DNA of 64,000 nt from Mycolicibacterium palauense (GCF_002592005.1 NZ_NVQF01000007.1:1-64000); one strand, 5' to 3'; counted from the first letter of the stretch, positions 17,256 to 27,978 are shown. The notes: a model not told the origin generated them from the sequence alone. Made by a program: numbers and translations.

Positions 17256-17954
17256 TCAGTCGGCGGGGTCGGGCAGCGGCTCGCCGGCGGGCACGCCCAG
17301 TGCCCGGGCCGCCTTGCGCCGCTTGTACCACTCCCAGATCATCGGGGTGATGGAGGCGACGGCGATCAGGATGAAGATCGGCTCCAGCAGTTTCTGGACG
17401 ATCTCGAACTGACCCAGGCCGTACCCCAGCAGCGTCAGACCGACCCCCCACAGCAGCGCGCCCACGATGTTGAACAGCGTGAACGTCGCGTAGCCCATCC
17501 GCGCGGCACCCGCGGTGATCGGCGCCAGGGTGCGCACGATCGGCACGAACCGGGCCAGCACGATGGCGAACGGGCCGCGCTGCTCGAAGAACAGGTGCGC
17601 CTCGTCGAGGTAGCGCTGCTTGAGGAAGCGGGCGTCGGGCTTGAACATCTCGACCCCGATGAAGCGGCCGATCCAGTAGCCGACCTGGCTGCCCAGGACC
17701 GCGGCGATCGGAACGAACACCAGCAGCTGCCAGAGGTGGAAGTTGACGTCGACCGCATCGCCGCGTGCCGCGGTGCCCGCGGCCAGCATGCCGGCCACGA
17801 ACAGCAGCGTGTCGCCGGGCAGCACCGGGAACAGCACCCCGGACTCGACGAACACCACGACCAGCAGACCGACCAGCGCCCAGGCCCCGAAGTACCCGAT
17901 CAGGGTCAGCGGGTCCAGGAAGTCCGGCATGAGCGCCAGCGTGGTGGTGGTCAT
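17256..17954 (-). CDS. DedA-family membrane protein
   Basis: 232 residues with four to six hydrophobic segments. DedA signatures are F-V-E-S-G-V-L-F-P-V-L-P-G-D-T-L, then G-Y-W-I-G-R-F-I-G and R-F-V-P-I-V-R-T-L-A-P-I-T-A-G. The family moves polyprenyl-phosphate or phospholipids across the membrane; this member's substrate is not known. ATG at 17954 gives M-T-T-T-T-L; upstream codons in the same frame look non-coding. Confidence 0.85.
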   Translation of the reverse strand: MTTTTLALMPDFLDPLTLIGYFGAWALVGLLVVVFVESGVLFPVLPGDTLLFVAGMLAAGTAARGDAVDVNFHLWQLLVFVPIAAVLGSQVGYWIGRFIGVEMFKPDARFLKQRYLDEAHLFFEQRGPFAIVLARFVPIVRTLAPITAGAARMGYATFTLFNIVGALLWGVGLTLLGYGLGQFEIVQKLLEPIFILIAVASITPMIWEWYKRRKAARALGVPAGEPLPDPAD

Positions 17955-18022
17955 GGTGCCCCAAGATACCGGCCGGTCGGCACCGGCCCGTATTCCACGC
18001 CGCGGAGCTGGGCACATCGGCT

Positions 18023-18058
18023 CGATATCTGGAGGCCCGATATCTGGAGGCCCGATGT
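18023..18058. repeat. tandem 15-bp repeat
   Basis: CGATATCTGGAGGCC is repeated head-to-tail at 18023-18037 and 18038-18052, with a decayed third copy starting at 18053. It lies in the gap upstream of the DedA gene. No function visible. Confidence 0.7.
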
Positions 18059-18134
18059 CCGGAGCCGGCCGGGGCGCCGGCCGACGACTGCGCCCCCGCC
18101 GCGGGGCGGGGGCGCAGCCGCAGGGCGGTGATCG

Positions 18135-21100
18135 CTAGACCGAGATCACCGAGACCGTCTCGTCGTTGTCGTTGACGACGTAGAGGTGGCCGCCGTCGGT
18201 GCTGATCGCCAGCGCGTCGGGCCGCGAGCCGACCGCGATCGGGTCGCCGATCACGGTGTTGAAGGTGGCGCTGGCCGGATCGGTGTCGATCACCACCACC
18301 TGGTTGTCGCCGGCGTTGGCGACGAAGGCGCGGGTGCCATCGGGGGTGAGCGCGATGGCCTGCGGGTTGTCGCCCACCGGGATCGGGTCGCCGATCACGG
18401 TGTTGTAGGTGGCGCTGGCCGGATCGGCATCGATGACCGTCACGCTGTCGCTGAACGCGTTGGCCACATAGACGCGCAGGCCGTCGGTGCTGACCGCGAC
18501 GGCGCTGGGGTAGGTGCCGACGGTGATCGGGGAGCCGATCATGCTGCCGAACCCCGCGCTGGCGGGATCGACGTCGATCACCCTGACGACGTCGGCGTCC
18601 GGGGTGGGTGAGGTGACGTAGACCCGCGTCCCGTCCGGGGTGACCGCCAGGGCGGTCGGGGAGGAGTTGGCGACATCGATCGGGCCGCCGATCACGGTGT
18701 TGAAGGTGGGGCTGGCGGGGTCGACGTCGAGCACCGAGAGATCCAGGCTGGATCCGTTGAGGACGAAGGCGCGGGTGCCGTCGGGGCTGAACACGATGTC
18801 GTCCGGGCCGTCGCCCACCTCGATCGGATCGCCGATCACGGTGTTGAAGGTGGGGCTGGCGGGGTCGGTGTCGAGCACCAACAGGTGGCCGTTGCCGTTG
18901 ACCACACCGTCGTAGGCGAGGTAGGCGTAGCGCCCGTTGGGACTGACGGCCACCTCCCGCGGATTGACGTCCAGCGGGATCGTCTGCAGCACCGTGGCAT
19001 TGGCCGGATCGGAGGTGTCGATCACCGTCACCGAGCCGTTCTCCAGGCTGAACAGGTTCCCGGCGTCGGCGACGTAGACGCGGGTGCCGTCGGGGGTGAC
19101 GCTGACCGCATAGGGGTTCTCCCCGACGTCGACGGTCGCGACGACCGTGTTCGGCTGGTCGGCGTTGACGGTGAGCGCGACGGTGGCGACCGCACTGGTC
19201 AGATCGCCGTCGGAGGCCCGGTAGGTGAAGGTGTCGCTGCCGGTGTAGCCGGTGTCGGGGGTGTAGGTGAACGAGCCGTCCGGGTTGAGCACGAGCGTGC
19301 CGTTCGTCGGGCCGGTGCCGGGGACCGCCGACAGGGGGTCACCGTCGGGGTCGGTGTCGTTGCCCAGCAGGCCGGGGCCGGCGACGGTCAGCGTCGTGTC
19401 CTGATCGAGGGCGTAGGCGTCCGCGTTGGCGATCGGGGCGGTGTTGGTGTCGACGGCGGTGACGGTGACCGTCACGGTGGCCTCGTTGCTCTCGGCGTGA
19501 CCGTCGGAGACGGTGTAGCCGAAGGAGTCGGTGCCGGTGTACGCATCGGCCGGGTCGTAGGTGATCGACCCGTCGGGGTTCAGGGTGGCCGTCCCGTTGC
19601 CGGGCTGGCTGACCGCCACGATCGTCAGGGTGTCCCCGTCTGCGTCGGTGTCGTTGGCCAGCAGGTCGGCGGCGCCGAGCGTCACGGGGGTGTCCTCCTC
19701 GGTGCCGGCGGTGTCATCCCCCGCGACGGGGGCCCGGTTCCCGGGTGCGGGGAGTGCCGCGACGGGCACGGCGATGGTGGTGGGGGTGCTGGCCTGGCCG
19801 TCGCTGGCGGTGACGGTGAACGAGTCGACGCCGTCGGGGTCGCCGGGTTCGGGTCGGGCGTCGGGGTCGGGGGTGTAGGTGTAGGTGTCGTCGTCGAGTT
19901 CGACGGTGCCCTTGCCGGGGTCGGTGGTGACGGTGTAGGTCAGGGGGTCGCCGTCGGCGTCGCTGAATCCGAGCGTGCCCGTCACCGCGCCGGTTTCGGG
20001 GTCGACGGTCGGCTCGCCCGGGGTGCCCGCCACCGGGGCGTGGTTGCCGGGGTCGAGCGGCTGCCCGTAGGCGGTGTTGCCGTCGCCGGGGCCGGTGTCG
20101 GCCACGAGGCCGTCGCCCACCGCCAGCGCGGTGTTGTCGGTGCCCGGTCCGGCGGTGGCGCGAGACCCGCTGCCCCGGACGAAGGCGCTGTTGTAGTCGC
20201 CGTCGGCGGTGGCGCTGCTGTCGTCACCGACCACGGATGCGGAGTTCACGTTGCCCCCGCCCGCCGATGCCGTACTACCGTCGCCGCGCACGCGAGCGCT
20301 GCCGCCGATCCCGGCGGCCGCGGCGATGCTGCCGTCGCCGCTGACCCTGGCCGTGGCGTCGGTGGCGTCGGCGGCGCTGCCGTCGCCGTGCACCGTGGCG
20401 CGGGCGACGGTGTGGTCGGCCGCGGTGGCCGAGGCGGCGTCACCGGTGCCGGACGTTGTGGCGATCGCCGACGCGGTGTCCGACGCGTCGCTGGAGACCA
20501 CGCTGGAGTCACCGCTGATCCGCGCCGACGCGTAGGAGCCGGTCTCGGCTTCGGCCACGGCGGTGCTCGTGTCGCCCAGGACCCTGACCCGCGCGACCGA
20601 GTCCCCCTGGGCGCTTGCGGCGACCGAGCTCAGGTCCCCGCGCAGGATGATCTCGGCGCGCGATCCGTCCGTGGCCGCGGCGGTGGCATCGCTGTCGTCG
20701 CCGACGAGTGAGATGGCGGCCGTGCCGTCCTGGGCGGTCACGGTCGTGGTGTTGCGGTCGCCGACGACGAAGGTCCGCACCCGGGCGTTCTCGCCCGCCA
20801 GCGTCACGGAGTTGGTGTCGCCGTAGACGGTGGCGCGGTTGCGGGAGCCGGTGCTGACCACCTCGTTGCCGTCCCCGTAGGCACGGGCGCGGGAGAAGTT
20901 TCCGTCCGTGGCGGTGGCGGTGGTGTCATCGCCACGGACGACGGCCGAGCTGAACAGTCCCGACGCGGTGGCGACGGCGTTCTCGCCCCGCGCGACGGCG
21001 AATGAACCGAAACCCTCGGACGAGGCGTACGCCGAGCCGTTCTGCACGATCTGCGTGCCGCCGATGGAGATGCTGAAGTTGGCGTAGGTGTCCTCGACCT

Positions 21101-22181
21101 CACGCCGGACCCAGGACAGCACGGCCAGCAGCCCCGGTGAGGGGGCGGGACCGGCCGGTGCGGGATTGGGGGCCACGAACGGTGCCATCACCGCCGACAG
21201 CATGGTGCCGGCCACCTCGATGAAGGTGCCCGGACGGGACTGCAGCGCCTTGGCGGGAGCCGCCGACACCTCCACCGCCGAGCCGGAGTCGCCGGGGGTC
21301 TCGGTGGTGTGCGCGGGGTCCGCGGTGGCGGTGGAGGTGTGCGCGGGCTCCGCCACGACCCGGCCCGCCGGGATGCCGGCATCCGTGCGGGCGACCGTCG
21401 CCCCGGCGCTTTCCGCCGAGGCCTCCCGGGTCTGTGAGGTGTCCGGGGTTTCCGTGTTTTCGGGGGTCCCAGGGGTCCCAGGGGTTTTCGAGATCGGTTG
21501 GGAGGGTTGCGAAATCGCCACCGAACGTGCCGGTCTCGACGACGTGCTCCGGTGGGTCTTCACCGCCGGCGGATCGTCGTGAACCTCCGCGGGAGCGTCG
21601 TCGACGGGTGCGGTGTCGCCTGCCGCGGGCGTCATGGTCTCGTCGGTGTCGCCCCGCTCGGTGTCATTCTTTGTTGCGTCCTTCGTGGTTGTGACTTCCC
21701 CGGTTGTGTCCTTGCCCGCCGTTCCCTTGTCTGCGGTGTCTTTCGTGGTGACTTTGTCGGTGTCTGTCTTCGTGGTGTCTTTTTCGGCCGTGCCTTTCTT
21801 CGCGGCGCCCTTGCGCCCCGCCGACTCTTCGGCTCCCGAAGCGGCTTTCTCGGCTCTGCGGGTCCGCTTCCCGTCCGGCGACCCGGTCCGCCCCTTCGGC
21901 GATGTCGACGACGACTTGTGGGTCGACGACTTGTGGGTCGATGACGAGGACGAGGACGACGAGGAGGCCGCGCCGCCGGTCCTGCCCGCCCCGCCCGATG
22001 CGTCGGACTCGGCGGCCGCCGACCACGGGGCCGCCAACAGGGCGGCGCCCACGCCCAGCGCGACCGCAAGCCCCCCGACGCGGCCGACGTAGGACCCGGC
22101 CGTGGCCGCCCGCTTGCCCTTGACAACCTCATCCGGATGCCCATCCGGATGTCCATCGGGATGCAGCCAGTACTTACCCAT
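18135..22181 (-). CDS. giant repeat-rich exported surface protein with cadherin-like and YVTN beta-propeller domains
   Basis: 1,348 residues. The N-terminus has a short D-G-H-P repeat, then a basic stretch and a hydrophobic segment typical of an export signal. Residues about 60-330 are a low-complexity Ser/Thr/Lys/Asp linker. About 370-700 is a degenerate repeat with recurrent G-D-x-S-x-A, compatible with a beta-helix. About 700-1000 holds bacterial cadherin/VCBS-like domains (L-L-A-N-D-T-D-A-D-G-D-T-L, T-G-T-D-S-F-G-Y-T-V-S-D-G). About 1000-1348 is a YVTN-type propeller with recurrent V-T-P-D-G-T-R-V-Y-V. It is likely an adhesin or cell-envelope protein. Confidence 0.8.
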   Translation of the reverse strand: MGKYWLHPDGHPDGHPDEVVKGKRAATAGSYVGRVGGLAVALGVGAALLAAPWSAAAESDASGGAGRTGGAASSSSSSSSSTHKSSTHKSSSTSPKGRTGSPDGKRTRRAEKAASGAEESAGRKGAAKKGTAEKDTTKTDTDKVTTKDTADKGTAGKDTTGEVTTTKDATKNDTERGDTDETMTPAAGDTAPVDDAPAEVHDDPPAVKTHRSTSSRPARSVAISQPSQPISKTPGTPGTPENTETPDTSQTREASAESAGATVARTDAGIPAGRVVAEPAHTSTATADPAHTTETPGDSGSAVEVSAAPAKALQSRPGTFIEVAGTMLSAVMAPFVAPNPAPAGPAPSPGLLAVLSWVRREVEDTYANFSISIGGTQIVQNGSAYASSEGFGSFAVARGENAVATASGLFSSAVVRGDDTTATATDGNFSRARAYGDGNEVVSTGSRNRATVYGDTNSVTLAGENARVRTFVVGDRNTTTVTAQDGTAAISLVGDDSDATAAATDGSRAEIILRGDLSSVAASAQGDSVARVRVLGDTSTAVAEAETGSYASARISGDSSVVSSDASDTASAIATTSGTGDAASATAADHTVARATVHGDGSAADATDATARVSGDGSIAAAAGIGGSARVRGDGSTASAGGGNVNSASVVGDDSSATADGDYNSAFVRGSGSRATAGPGTDNTALAVGDGLVADTGPGDGNTAYGQPLDPGNHAPVAGTPGEPTVDPETGAVTGTLGFSDADGDPLTYTVTTDPGKGTVELDDDTYTYTPDPDARPEPGDPDGVDSFTVTASDGQASTPTTIAVPVAALPAPGNRAPVAGDDTAGTEEDTPVTLGAADLLANDTDADGDTLTIVAVSQPGNGTATLNPDGSITYDPADAYTGTDSFGYTVSDGHAESNEATVTVTVTAVDTNTAPIANADAYALDQDTTLTVAGPGLLGNDTDPDGDPLSAVPGTGPTNGTLVLNPDGSFTYTPDTGYTGSDTFTYRASDGDLTSAVATVALTVNADQPNTVVATVDVGENPYAVSVTPDGTRVYVADAGNLFSLENGSVTVIDTSDPANATVLQTIPLDVNPREVAVSPNGRYAYLAYDGVVNGNGHLLVLDTDPASPTFNTVIGDPIEVGDGPDDIVFSPDGTRAFVLNGSSLDLSVLDVDPASPTFNTVIGGPIDVANSSPTALAVTPDGTRVYVTSPTPDADVVRVIDVDPASAGFGSMIGSPITVGTYPSAVAVSTDGLRVYVANAFSDSVTVIDADPASATYNTVIGDPIPVGDNPQAIALTPDGTRAFVANAGDNQVVVIDTDPASATFNTVIGDPIAVGSRPDALAISTDGGHLYVVNDNDETVSVISV

Positions 22182-22522
22182 TTCGATTCCCCCCGGTAAT
22201 CGTGTTCGGGCGCCCCTCGACCGAACGACATGCCGCACCGGCCCCACGGATCTGCTGGGACCGGCTGTTGCGAGTCCTCACGCTAGGGCGCCCCGGGCGA
22301 GGGTCGAATCGGTGAAATCCCTATCCGGCACCCTCGCCGGGAGTTGCGTGGACCACACGGTCGAGGCGTTGCGGGGGGGCCGGCGCGCTCACCGGACTGG
22401 GCGTGGCACTGGGCAGCGGACTGGGCAGCGAACTGGGCCGAGAGCGGCGGCGAACACGGCGAAAACCGCGTCGCCGGAAGGGGAACCGGCCAGCGCATCG
22501 CGTGGGATGTCCGGTGAATCCT
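22182..22522. other. intergenic region with no gene
   Basis: About 340 bp between two leftward genes. It contains a short imperfect direct repeat of CTGGGCAGCG near 22405-22430, otherwise GC-rich sequence without a supported reading frame. It is probably the promoter region of the surface protein plus the 3' region of the regulator. Confidence 0.5.
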
Positions 22523-25322
22523 CTACCGGGCGCCCACCTTCTCCGGGAAGTGCAGACATCCGGCCAGCTGCGCCCGGCAGCGGATGCCGAGTTTGCGGTA
22601 AGCGCGCGCCAGGTTGGCTTCGACCGTCTTGGGGCTGATAAACAGCGTGGCGGCGATATCGCGGTTCGTCCGTCCCTCGGCGGCGAGTTCGGCGACCCTC
22701 TTCTCCGACGACGTCAGCCCCGTGCCGGCGCCCGGTGTCACATCGACGCGGGCCAGTTCGGCGCGCGTTCGGTCGGCCCACACCGTGGCGCCGAGCTCGT
22801 CGAACACCGCCAGGCAACGGCGCAGGCTGGCGGCGGCGGCATCGCGTTGGCGGCGGCGCCGCTGCAGCCGGCCCAGGACCAGCTCGGTGCGTGCCCGCTC
22901 GAACGGCATGTCCTGCCGCGCGTGCGCCCGCAGCGCCTCGTGCGCGCTGCGGGTGGCGGACTCCAGGTCGCCGGTCGCGGCGAACAGCAGGCTCCGGCAG
23001 CGGGCACCCACCGCCAGCGCCCAGGGGCGGCCGAGGCGGGTGCCGGTCCGCTCGAGCCGCTGGATCAGTGCCTCGGCCCGATCCAGGGCGCCGGTCTCGA
23101 TCATGGCCTCCACGGCGTCGGGAACGAACACCGCGGTGATGATCTCCGTCGGCGCCGAGGGCTCCAGAGCGGCCAGCATCGGCTCCAGCGTCGCCAGCGC
23201 GGTCCGGTGTTCCTGCAGTGAGAGCTCGAGGAAGCCCCGGATGCTGGTGGGCCACATCGCCAATGTGCTTGCGCCGCAACGGTTGGTCGCCTCCAACGCC
23301 GCACCGGTGTCGGCCCGTGCCTGCTCGGCGTCGCCGGTCAGGGCCGCCAGCGCCGCGCGCATGGTCAGGGCGAGCCCGCGCGCGAGGTCGCCGCCGAGCG
23401 CAGCGGCCCGCTCCATTGCGTCGTCGGCCACCGCCCGGGCGTCGTCGACGTGCCCGAGCCACAGTTCGACGAGGAAGCTGTTGAACGTCACCGGGATCAG
23501 CTCGGTCTCTTCGCCGTGGTCCATGCATTCCCGGCGGACCGCCAGCAGCTCCTCGCGCGCTTCCCGCAGCCGCCCGGTCCAGGCGGACAGCAGGGCCCGA
23601 TGCACACTCGGGCGAAACGCCGTGGGAACCCGCGAACGCCCCTCCAGCGTCATCGCGCGGCGCAGCGCCGATTCGTCGACACCCCCGCCGCGCAGGAAGC
23701 GCAGGTGCACGCCCAGGGTCAGGGCCTGGCACAGCAGCGGCGGGTGGCCCAGCCGTTCGGCCTGCGCCGTCGCCTCGTCGATCCGGTCGGCGGCCGCTCC
23801 CGGGTGGCCCCCGTTGGCCAGGGCGAACGCCAGCGCGATCGAGATCCGGGTCCGCTGGGCGGGGTCCCTCGCCTCGCCGAGGGCACGCTCGAGCAGGGCG
23901 GCGGCCTCCAGGAGGTTGTCGTCGACCACGCATACCGCCGCCAGCTGGGCGAAGGCCTTCGAGCGCAGCTCACCGGGCGGCAGCCCGTTGGCGGTGGTCT
24001 CGAGCAGCTGCCGCGCCGTCGCCGCGTCGCCGGCGGCCAGGTGGTGGCCCGCCGAGCGGATCCGGCGTTGTGGTGTGTCGCCGCCGAGGTGCATCGCGAT
24101 GTCGAGCAGCTCCGCCGCGGTCGTCGGTGCCCCGCGGGCGTGTGCGCTGCGCGCGGCCTCGTCGAGCGCAGCCAGGGTCTGCGGGTCGCCCTCCGTGGCG
24201 GCCCAGGCCAGGTGGCGGGCCTTGAGTTCCGGTTCGGCGACGATGGCCGACAGCCGCCGGTGCATCGACCGCCGGGTGGCGGGAGAGGCCCGCAGGTACA
24301 CCCCGCGGGACATCAGCGGGTCACAGAACCGGACCCGGTTCCCCTCGATGGCCACGATGCCCCGGTCCTCGGCCGGCTCCAGCAGCCGGGCGACGCCCCC
24401 CGGGGTCGGTCTCGGCCGCCCGGGCGACGGTACTCAGCGTGGGAGCCCCCAGACACGCCACCGCGAGCAGGGGCGGATGGCTCTCCGGGGCCAGCGCGTC
24501 GAGCCGCGCCGCGACCAGTTCGATCAGGGTCCCCGGCAGCGGGACGGCGTCTGCCGCGGCGTCCCCGGCGCCGCCGCCGAGCATCGCGCGGCCCAGCTCG
24601 AGCGCGTAGAAGGGATTGCCGCCCGAGGCCTCGGCTATCCGGGCCATCGTCGGACGGGGGAAGGACCGCCTGAGCCGCTCGCGGAGAACGGCGTGCAGGC
24701 CGCCCAGGCTCAGCGGCCCGACCTCCAGCGTGCGGGTCGCCTCGGGTTGCAGGAGCCGCAACCGGGTGCGTGCCGGGGCCGCCTGCGGGGTGGTGCGCTC
24801 GGTGACCAGCAACGACACCGGACCCGCCACCCGGCGCGCGGCGAAGGCCAGCGCCTCCCGGCTGGACGGGTCGCTCCACTGGACGTCGTCGATCGCGATC
24901 AGCACCGGCGCGTCGACCGCCAGGGCCCGGATCAGCGCGAGGAACCCCGCCGCGACCGCCCGCGCGTCCTCACCGCGGGCGGGCTCGTCGGCGTGGACGA
25001 TGCGCTCAAGGGCCAGCCGCTGGGAGGCCCGCAGGGATGTCCAGGCCTCCCCGCTCGCGGGATACGCCTGGTCGAGCAGGTCGGTGAGCACCCCGTGGTC
25101 CAGCGTCGACTCGGCGGGGGCGGGCTGCGCCGCCAGCACGGTGAATCCCCGCTCCCGTGCCAGCCGGAGTCCGTCGAGCCACAGGGTCGTCTTGCCGATG
25201 CCCGCGTCGCCCTCGATGAACAGCGCCGACGCGTCGGTGCGGCCCGGGTCGAGGAACCCGGCAAGGATCCGCGACTCTGCGGAGCGTCCCACCGTTGTGA
25301 ACATCGACGATGATGTTTCCAA
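22523..25322 (-). pseudogene. LuxR-family ATPase regulator (LAL type) interrupted by a frameshift
   Basis: The N-terminal part (25322 down to about 24400) has a P-loop G-D-A-G-I-G-K-T-T and an I-A-I-D-D-V-Q-W-S-D Walker B. The second part (24400 to 22523) continues in another frame as an alpha-helical TPR-like domain ending in a LuxR HTH (L-T-S-S-E-K-R-V-A-E-L-A, T-N-R-D-I-A, K-T-V-E-A-N-L). Removing one G from a G6 run on the coding strand (C6 at about 24399-24404) joins both into one about 932-residue reading frame. So it is a recent frameshift, a phase-variable tract or a sequencing error. Confidence 0.8.
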
Positions 25323-25493
25323 GGCCGGCTGCGGGTGTATAGCGAATCGGGCGTGGTCGCGGTGCCTTTTCGCTCACACTCGGCACCGGAGCGAGGTGCG
25401 TCACCATCCGGGCGAAGGTTGTCCCGTGGCTCACAGTCGGCGCCGATCCCTGAGATACTGTCAAAAAGCCGGAACGCCGAGAGGACTTTCTCC

Positions 25494-26531
25494 ATGCCCA
25501 TCGCCACGCCCGAGGTCTACGCCGAGATGCTGGGCCGCGCCAAGGAGCACTCGTTCGCCTTCCCGGCCGTCAACTGCACCTCCTCGGAGACCATCAACGC
25601 CGCCATCAAGGGCTTCGCGGACGCGGGCAGCGACGGCATCATCCAGTTCTCCACCGGCGGTGCGGAATTCGGTTCCGGGCTGGGCGTCAAGGACATGGTC
25701 ACCGGTGCGGTGGCGCTGGCCGAGTTCGCCCACATCATCGCCGAGAAGTACCCGGTCACCGTCGCCCTGCACACCGACCACTGCCCCAAGGACAAGCTGG
25801 ACACCTACGTGCGGCCGCTGCTGGCGATCTCCGCCGAGCGGGTCGCCAAGGGGATGAACCCGCTGTTCCAGTCGCACATGTGGGACGGGTCGGCGGTCCC
25901 CATCGACGAGAACCTGTCCATCGCGCAGGAACTGCTCAAGCAGGCCGCCGCCGCCAAGATCATCCTGGAGATCGAGATCGGTGTCGTCGGCGGCGAGGAG
26001 GACGGCGTCGAGGCCGAGATCAACGACAAGCTCTACACCACGCCCGAGGACTTCGAGAAGACCATCTCCGCACTCGGAGCCGGTGAGCACGGCAAATACC
26101 TGCTGGCGGCCACGTTCGGCAACGTCCACGGTGTCTACAAGCCGGGCAACGTCAAACTCAAGCCCGAGGTGCTCGCCGAGGGCCAGAAGGTCGCCTCGGC
26201 CAAGCTCGGCCTGCCGGAGGGGTCCAAGCCGTTCGATTTCGTGTTCCACGGCGGCTCGGGTTCGCTGAAGTCCGAGATCGAGGATTCGCTGAACTACGGC
26301 GTGGTCAAGATGAACGTCGACACCGACATGCAGTACGCCTTCACCCGCCCCGTGGCGGCGCACATGTTCACCAACTACGACGGTGTGCTCAAGGTGGACG
26401 GCGAGGTCGGGAACAAGAAGGTCTACGACCCGCGCAGCTACATGAAGAAGGCCGAGGCGGCGATGAGCGTGCGCGTCATCGAGGCCTGCGAGGACCTGCA
26501 CAGCGCCGGCCGCAGCGTCTCGGCGGGCTGA
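25494..26531 (+). CDS. fba: class II fructose-bisphosphate aldolase
   Basis: 345 residues, the usual mycobacterial length. Zinc/catalytic text: A-L-H-T-D-H-C-P-K-D near residue 90, G-V-V-G-G-E-E-D-G-V near 165, N-V-H-G-V-Y-K-P-G near 205 and V-F-H-G-G-S-G-S near 248. It cleaves fructose-1,6-bisphosphate in glycolysis and works in reverse in gluconeogenesis. The open frame extends upstream, but ATG at 25494 gives the conserved M-P-I-A-T-P-E-V-Y start. Confidence 0.95.
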   Translation: MPIATPEVYAEMLGRAKEHSFAFPAVNCTSSETINAAIKGFADAGSDGIIQFSTGGAEFGSGLGVKDMVTGAVALAEFAHIIAEKYPVTVALHTDHCPKDKLDTYVRPLLAISAERVAKGMNPLFQSHMWDGSAVPIDENLSIAQELLKQAAAAKIILEIEIGVVGGEEDGVEAEINDKLYTTPEDFEKTISALGAGEHGKYLLAATFGNVHGVYKPGNVKLKPEVLAEGQKVASAKLGLPEGSKPFDFVFHGGSGSLKSEIEDSLNYGVVKMNVDTDMQYAFTRPVAAHMFTNYDGVLKVDGEVGNKKVYDPRSYMKKAEAAMSVRVIEACEDLHSAGRSVSAG

Positions 26532-26598
26532 GCGGCCGGCCGGTCCGCCCGGTCACGGCGGCGCCTGGACAGGGTCTGGACAGGGCGTCAGGACAGCG

Positions 26599-27408
26599 TC
26601 AGGAGACTGGTGCCTGGCAGATCTTCCACTGGTCGTCGCGGTACTGCAGGTCGAAGCTGCGGGTGGACCGGGTGGCCGGGTCGTAGGCCATGAACGAGGT
26701 CACGTTGGCCTCGGCGTGGTCGCCGTTGACGACGACCTGGTCGATGCTGGCCACCACCGGGTACTGGTTGGCGGCCGCGACGCGGGCGTGCACCTCGTTC
26801 CACTGACTGTCGTCGAAGCGGTTGTAGCTCGCGGCGGTGGCCCCGCAGGTGATGGAGCGCAGCGTGGCCAGGTCGCCGCGCTGCACGGCCGTGTCGAAGG
26901 TCTGGATGGTCTCGCGGACACGGTCCTCCTGGGTCGCCGTGGTGTCGCCGCCGCGGGTGAGCAGCACCGTGCCGAGCACGGCGACGGCGACCAGCGCCGC
27001 GATGACGAGGATGAGCGCGATCACCCATCCCCAGCCCCGGCGTTTGGGCGAGACGGGGGGAGGCACATCGCCGCGCGGTGGAATCGCCTGCGGTCCAACG
27101 GCTTTGCCCGGCGCGGGTGGCCCCGCGGCGGGGATCTGGGTGGTCGGCTCGCCGACGTCGATGATCTCGGTGGGCTGATCCGGGGTCCGGTCGATGATCT
27201 GGGTCGACCCGGCGTCCATGGCCGAGGGGGCGGTGAACCGACGCTCGCCCGGCGGCTGCTCGGGGGCCTCCTCGGGGTCGGTGCCCGGGATGGCGAACGC
27301 CTCGGTCGGGTGGTCGGGCTGCGGATCGAGGGCCGGGGCCGCCTCGGTGTCGGGTTCCCCGCGTTCGCCGTGTTCGGCCTCGGGGTCGGGCCCGGATGGG
27401 TTCGACAT
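26599..27408 (-). CDS. Pro/Glu-rich single-pass membrane protein with extracytoplasmic domain
   Basis: 269 residues: a disordered Pro/Glu-rich cytoplasmic N-terminus (1-120), one transmembrane helix (about 128-150, W-V-I-A-L-I-L-V-I-A-A-L), and an NTF2-like/DUF4878-like extracytoplasmic C-terminus of about 115 residues with two Cys. The position beside fba and DUF3151 matches a conserved mycobacterial neighbourhood (inference). Function unknown. Confidence 0.75.
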   Translation of the reverse strand: MSNPSGPDPEAEHGERGEPDTEAAPALDPQPDHPTEAFAIPGTDPEEAPEQPPGERRFTAPSAMDAGSTQIIDRTPDQPTEIIDVGEPTTQIPAAGPPAPGKAVGPQAIPPRGDVPPPVSPKRRGWGWVIALILVIAALVAVAVLGTVLLTRGGDTTATQEDRVRETIQTFDTAVQRGDLATLRSITCGATAASYNRFDDSQWNEVHARVAAANQYPVVASIDQVVVNGDHAEANVTSFMAYDPATRSTRSFDLQYRDDQWKICQAPVS

Positions 27409-27503
27409 CGGTGCTGCTGTCCTCTCGGGTAGGCCGGTGATTTTCGAGACTAGCGGCGCGGGCCGCCGTACCCCGTTTCACCCAGCACGGCACAATAGTC
27501 GCC

Positions 27504-27920
27504 ATGACGCGGATGGGCGATCTTCTGGGACCAGACCCGGTGCTGCTGCCGGGCGACCCCGAGGCCGAGGACGAACTGGACGCCGGACACACCCCCGCGG
27601 CGGTCGCCGCGGCGCACCCGTCGGCCTCGGTCGCCTGGGCGACGCTGGCCGAGGGTGCCCTGGACGACGACAAGGCGGTGACCGCCTACGCCTACGCCCG
27701 CACCGGCTATCACCGCGGCCTGGACCAGCTGCGTCGCAACGGCTGGAAGGGGTTCGGGCCGGTGCCCTACGCCCACGAACCCAACCGCGGTTTCCTGCGC
27801 TGCGTCGCGGCACTGGCGCGGGCCGCCGACACGATCGGCGAGACCGAGGAGTACGCCCGGTGTCTGGACCTGCTCGACGACTGCGACCCCGCCGCGCGGA
27901 CCGAGCTGGGCCTGTCCTAG
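27504..27920 (+). CDS. DUF3151 family protein
   Basis: 138 residues. Characteristic text L-L-G-P-D-P-V-L-L-P, Y-A-R-T-G-Y-H-R-G-L-D-Q-L-R-R-N-G-W-K-G-F-G-P-V-P and N-R-G-F-L-R. This actinobacterial family, of unknown biochemical role, is adjacent to fba in mycobacteria. ATG start; divergent from the membrane-protein gene. Confidence 0.85.
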   Translation: MTRMGDLLGPDPVLLPGDPEAEDELDAGHTPAAVAAAHPSASVAWATLAEGALDDDKAVTAYAYARTGYHRGLDQLRRNGWKGFGPVPYAHEPNRGFLRCVAALARAADTIGETEEYARCLDLLDDCDPAARTELGLS

Positions 27921-27978
27921 GTGGCCTGGAGGCTGGTCTCGAGGCCGGTCTTGCGGCCGGTCCCGGCGGGGCCGGCCT

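Noticed and set aside
18885..20711. 608-codon plus-strand frame opposite the surface protein
   Set aside because: Antisense of the repetitive gene; Val/Gly/Asp repeats only mirror the coding strand.
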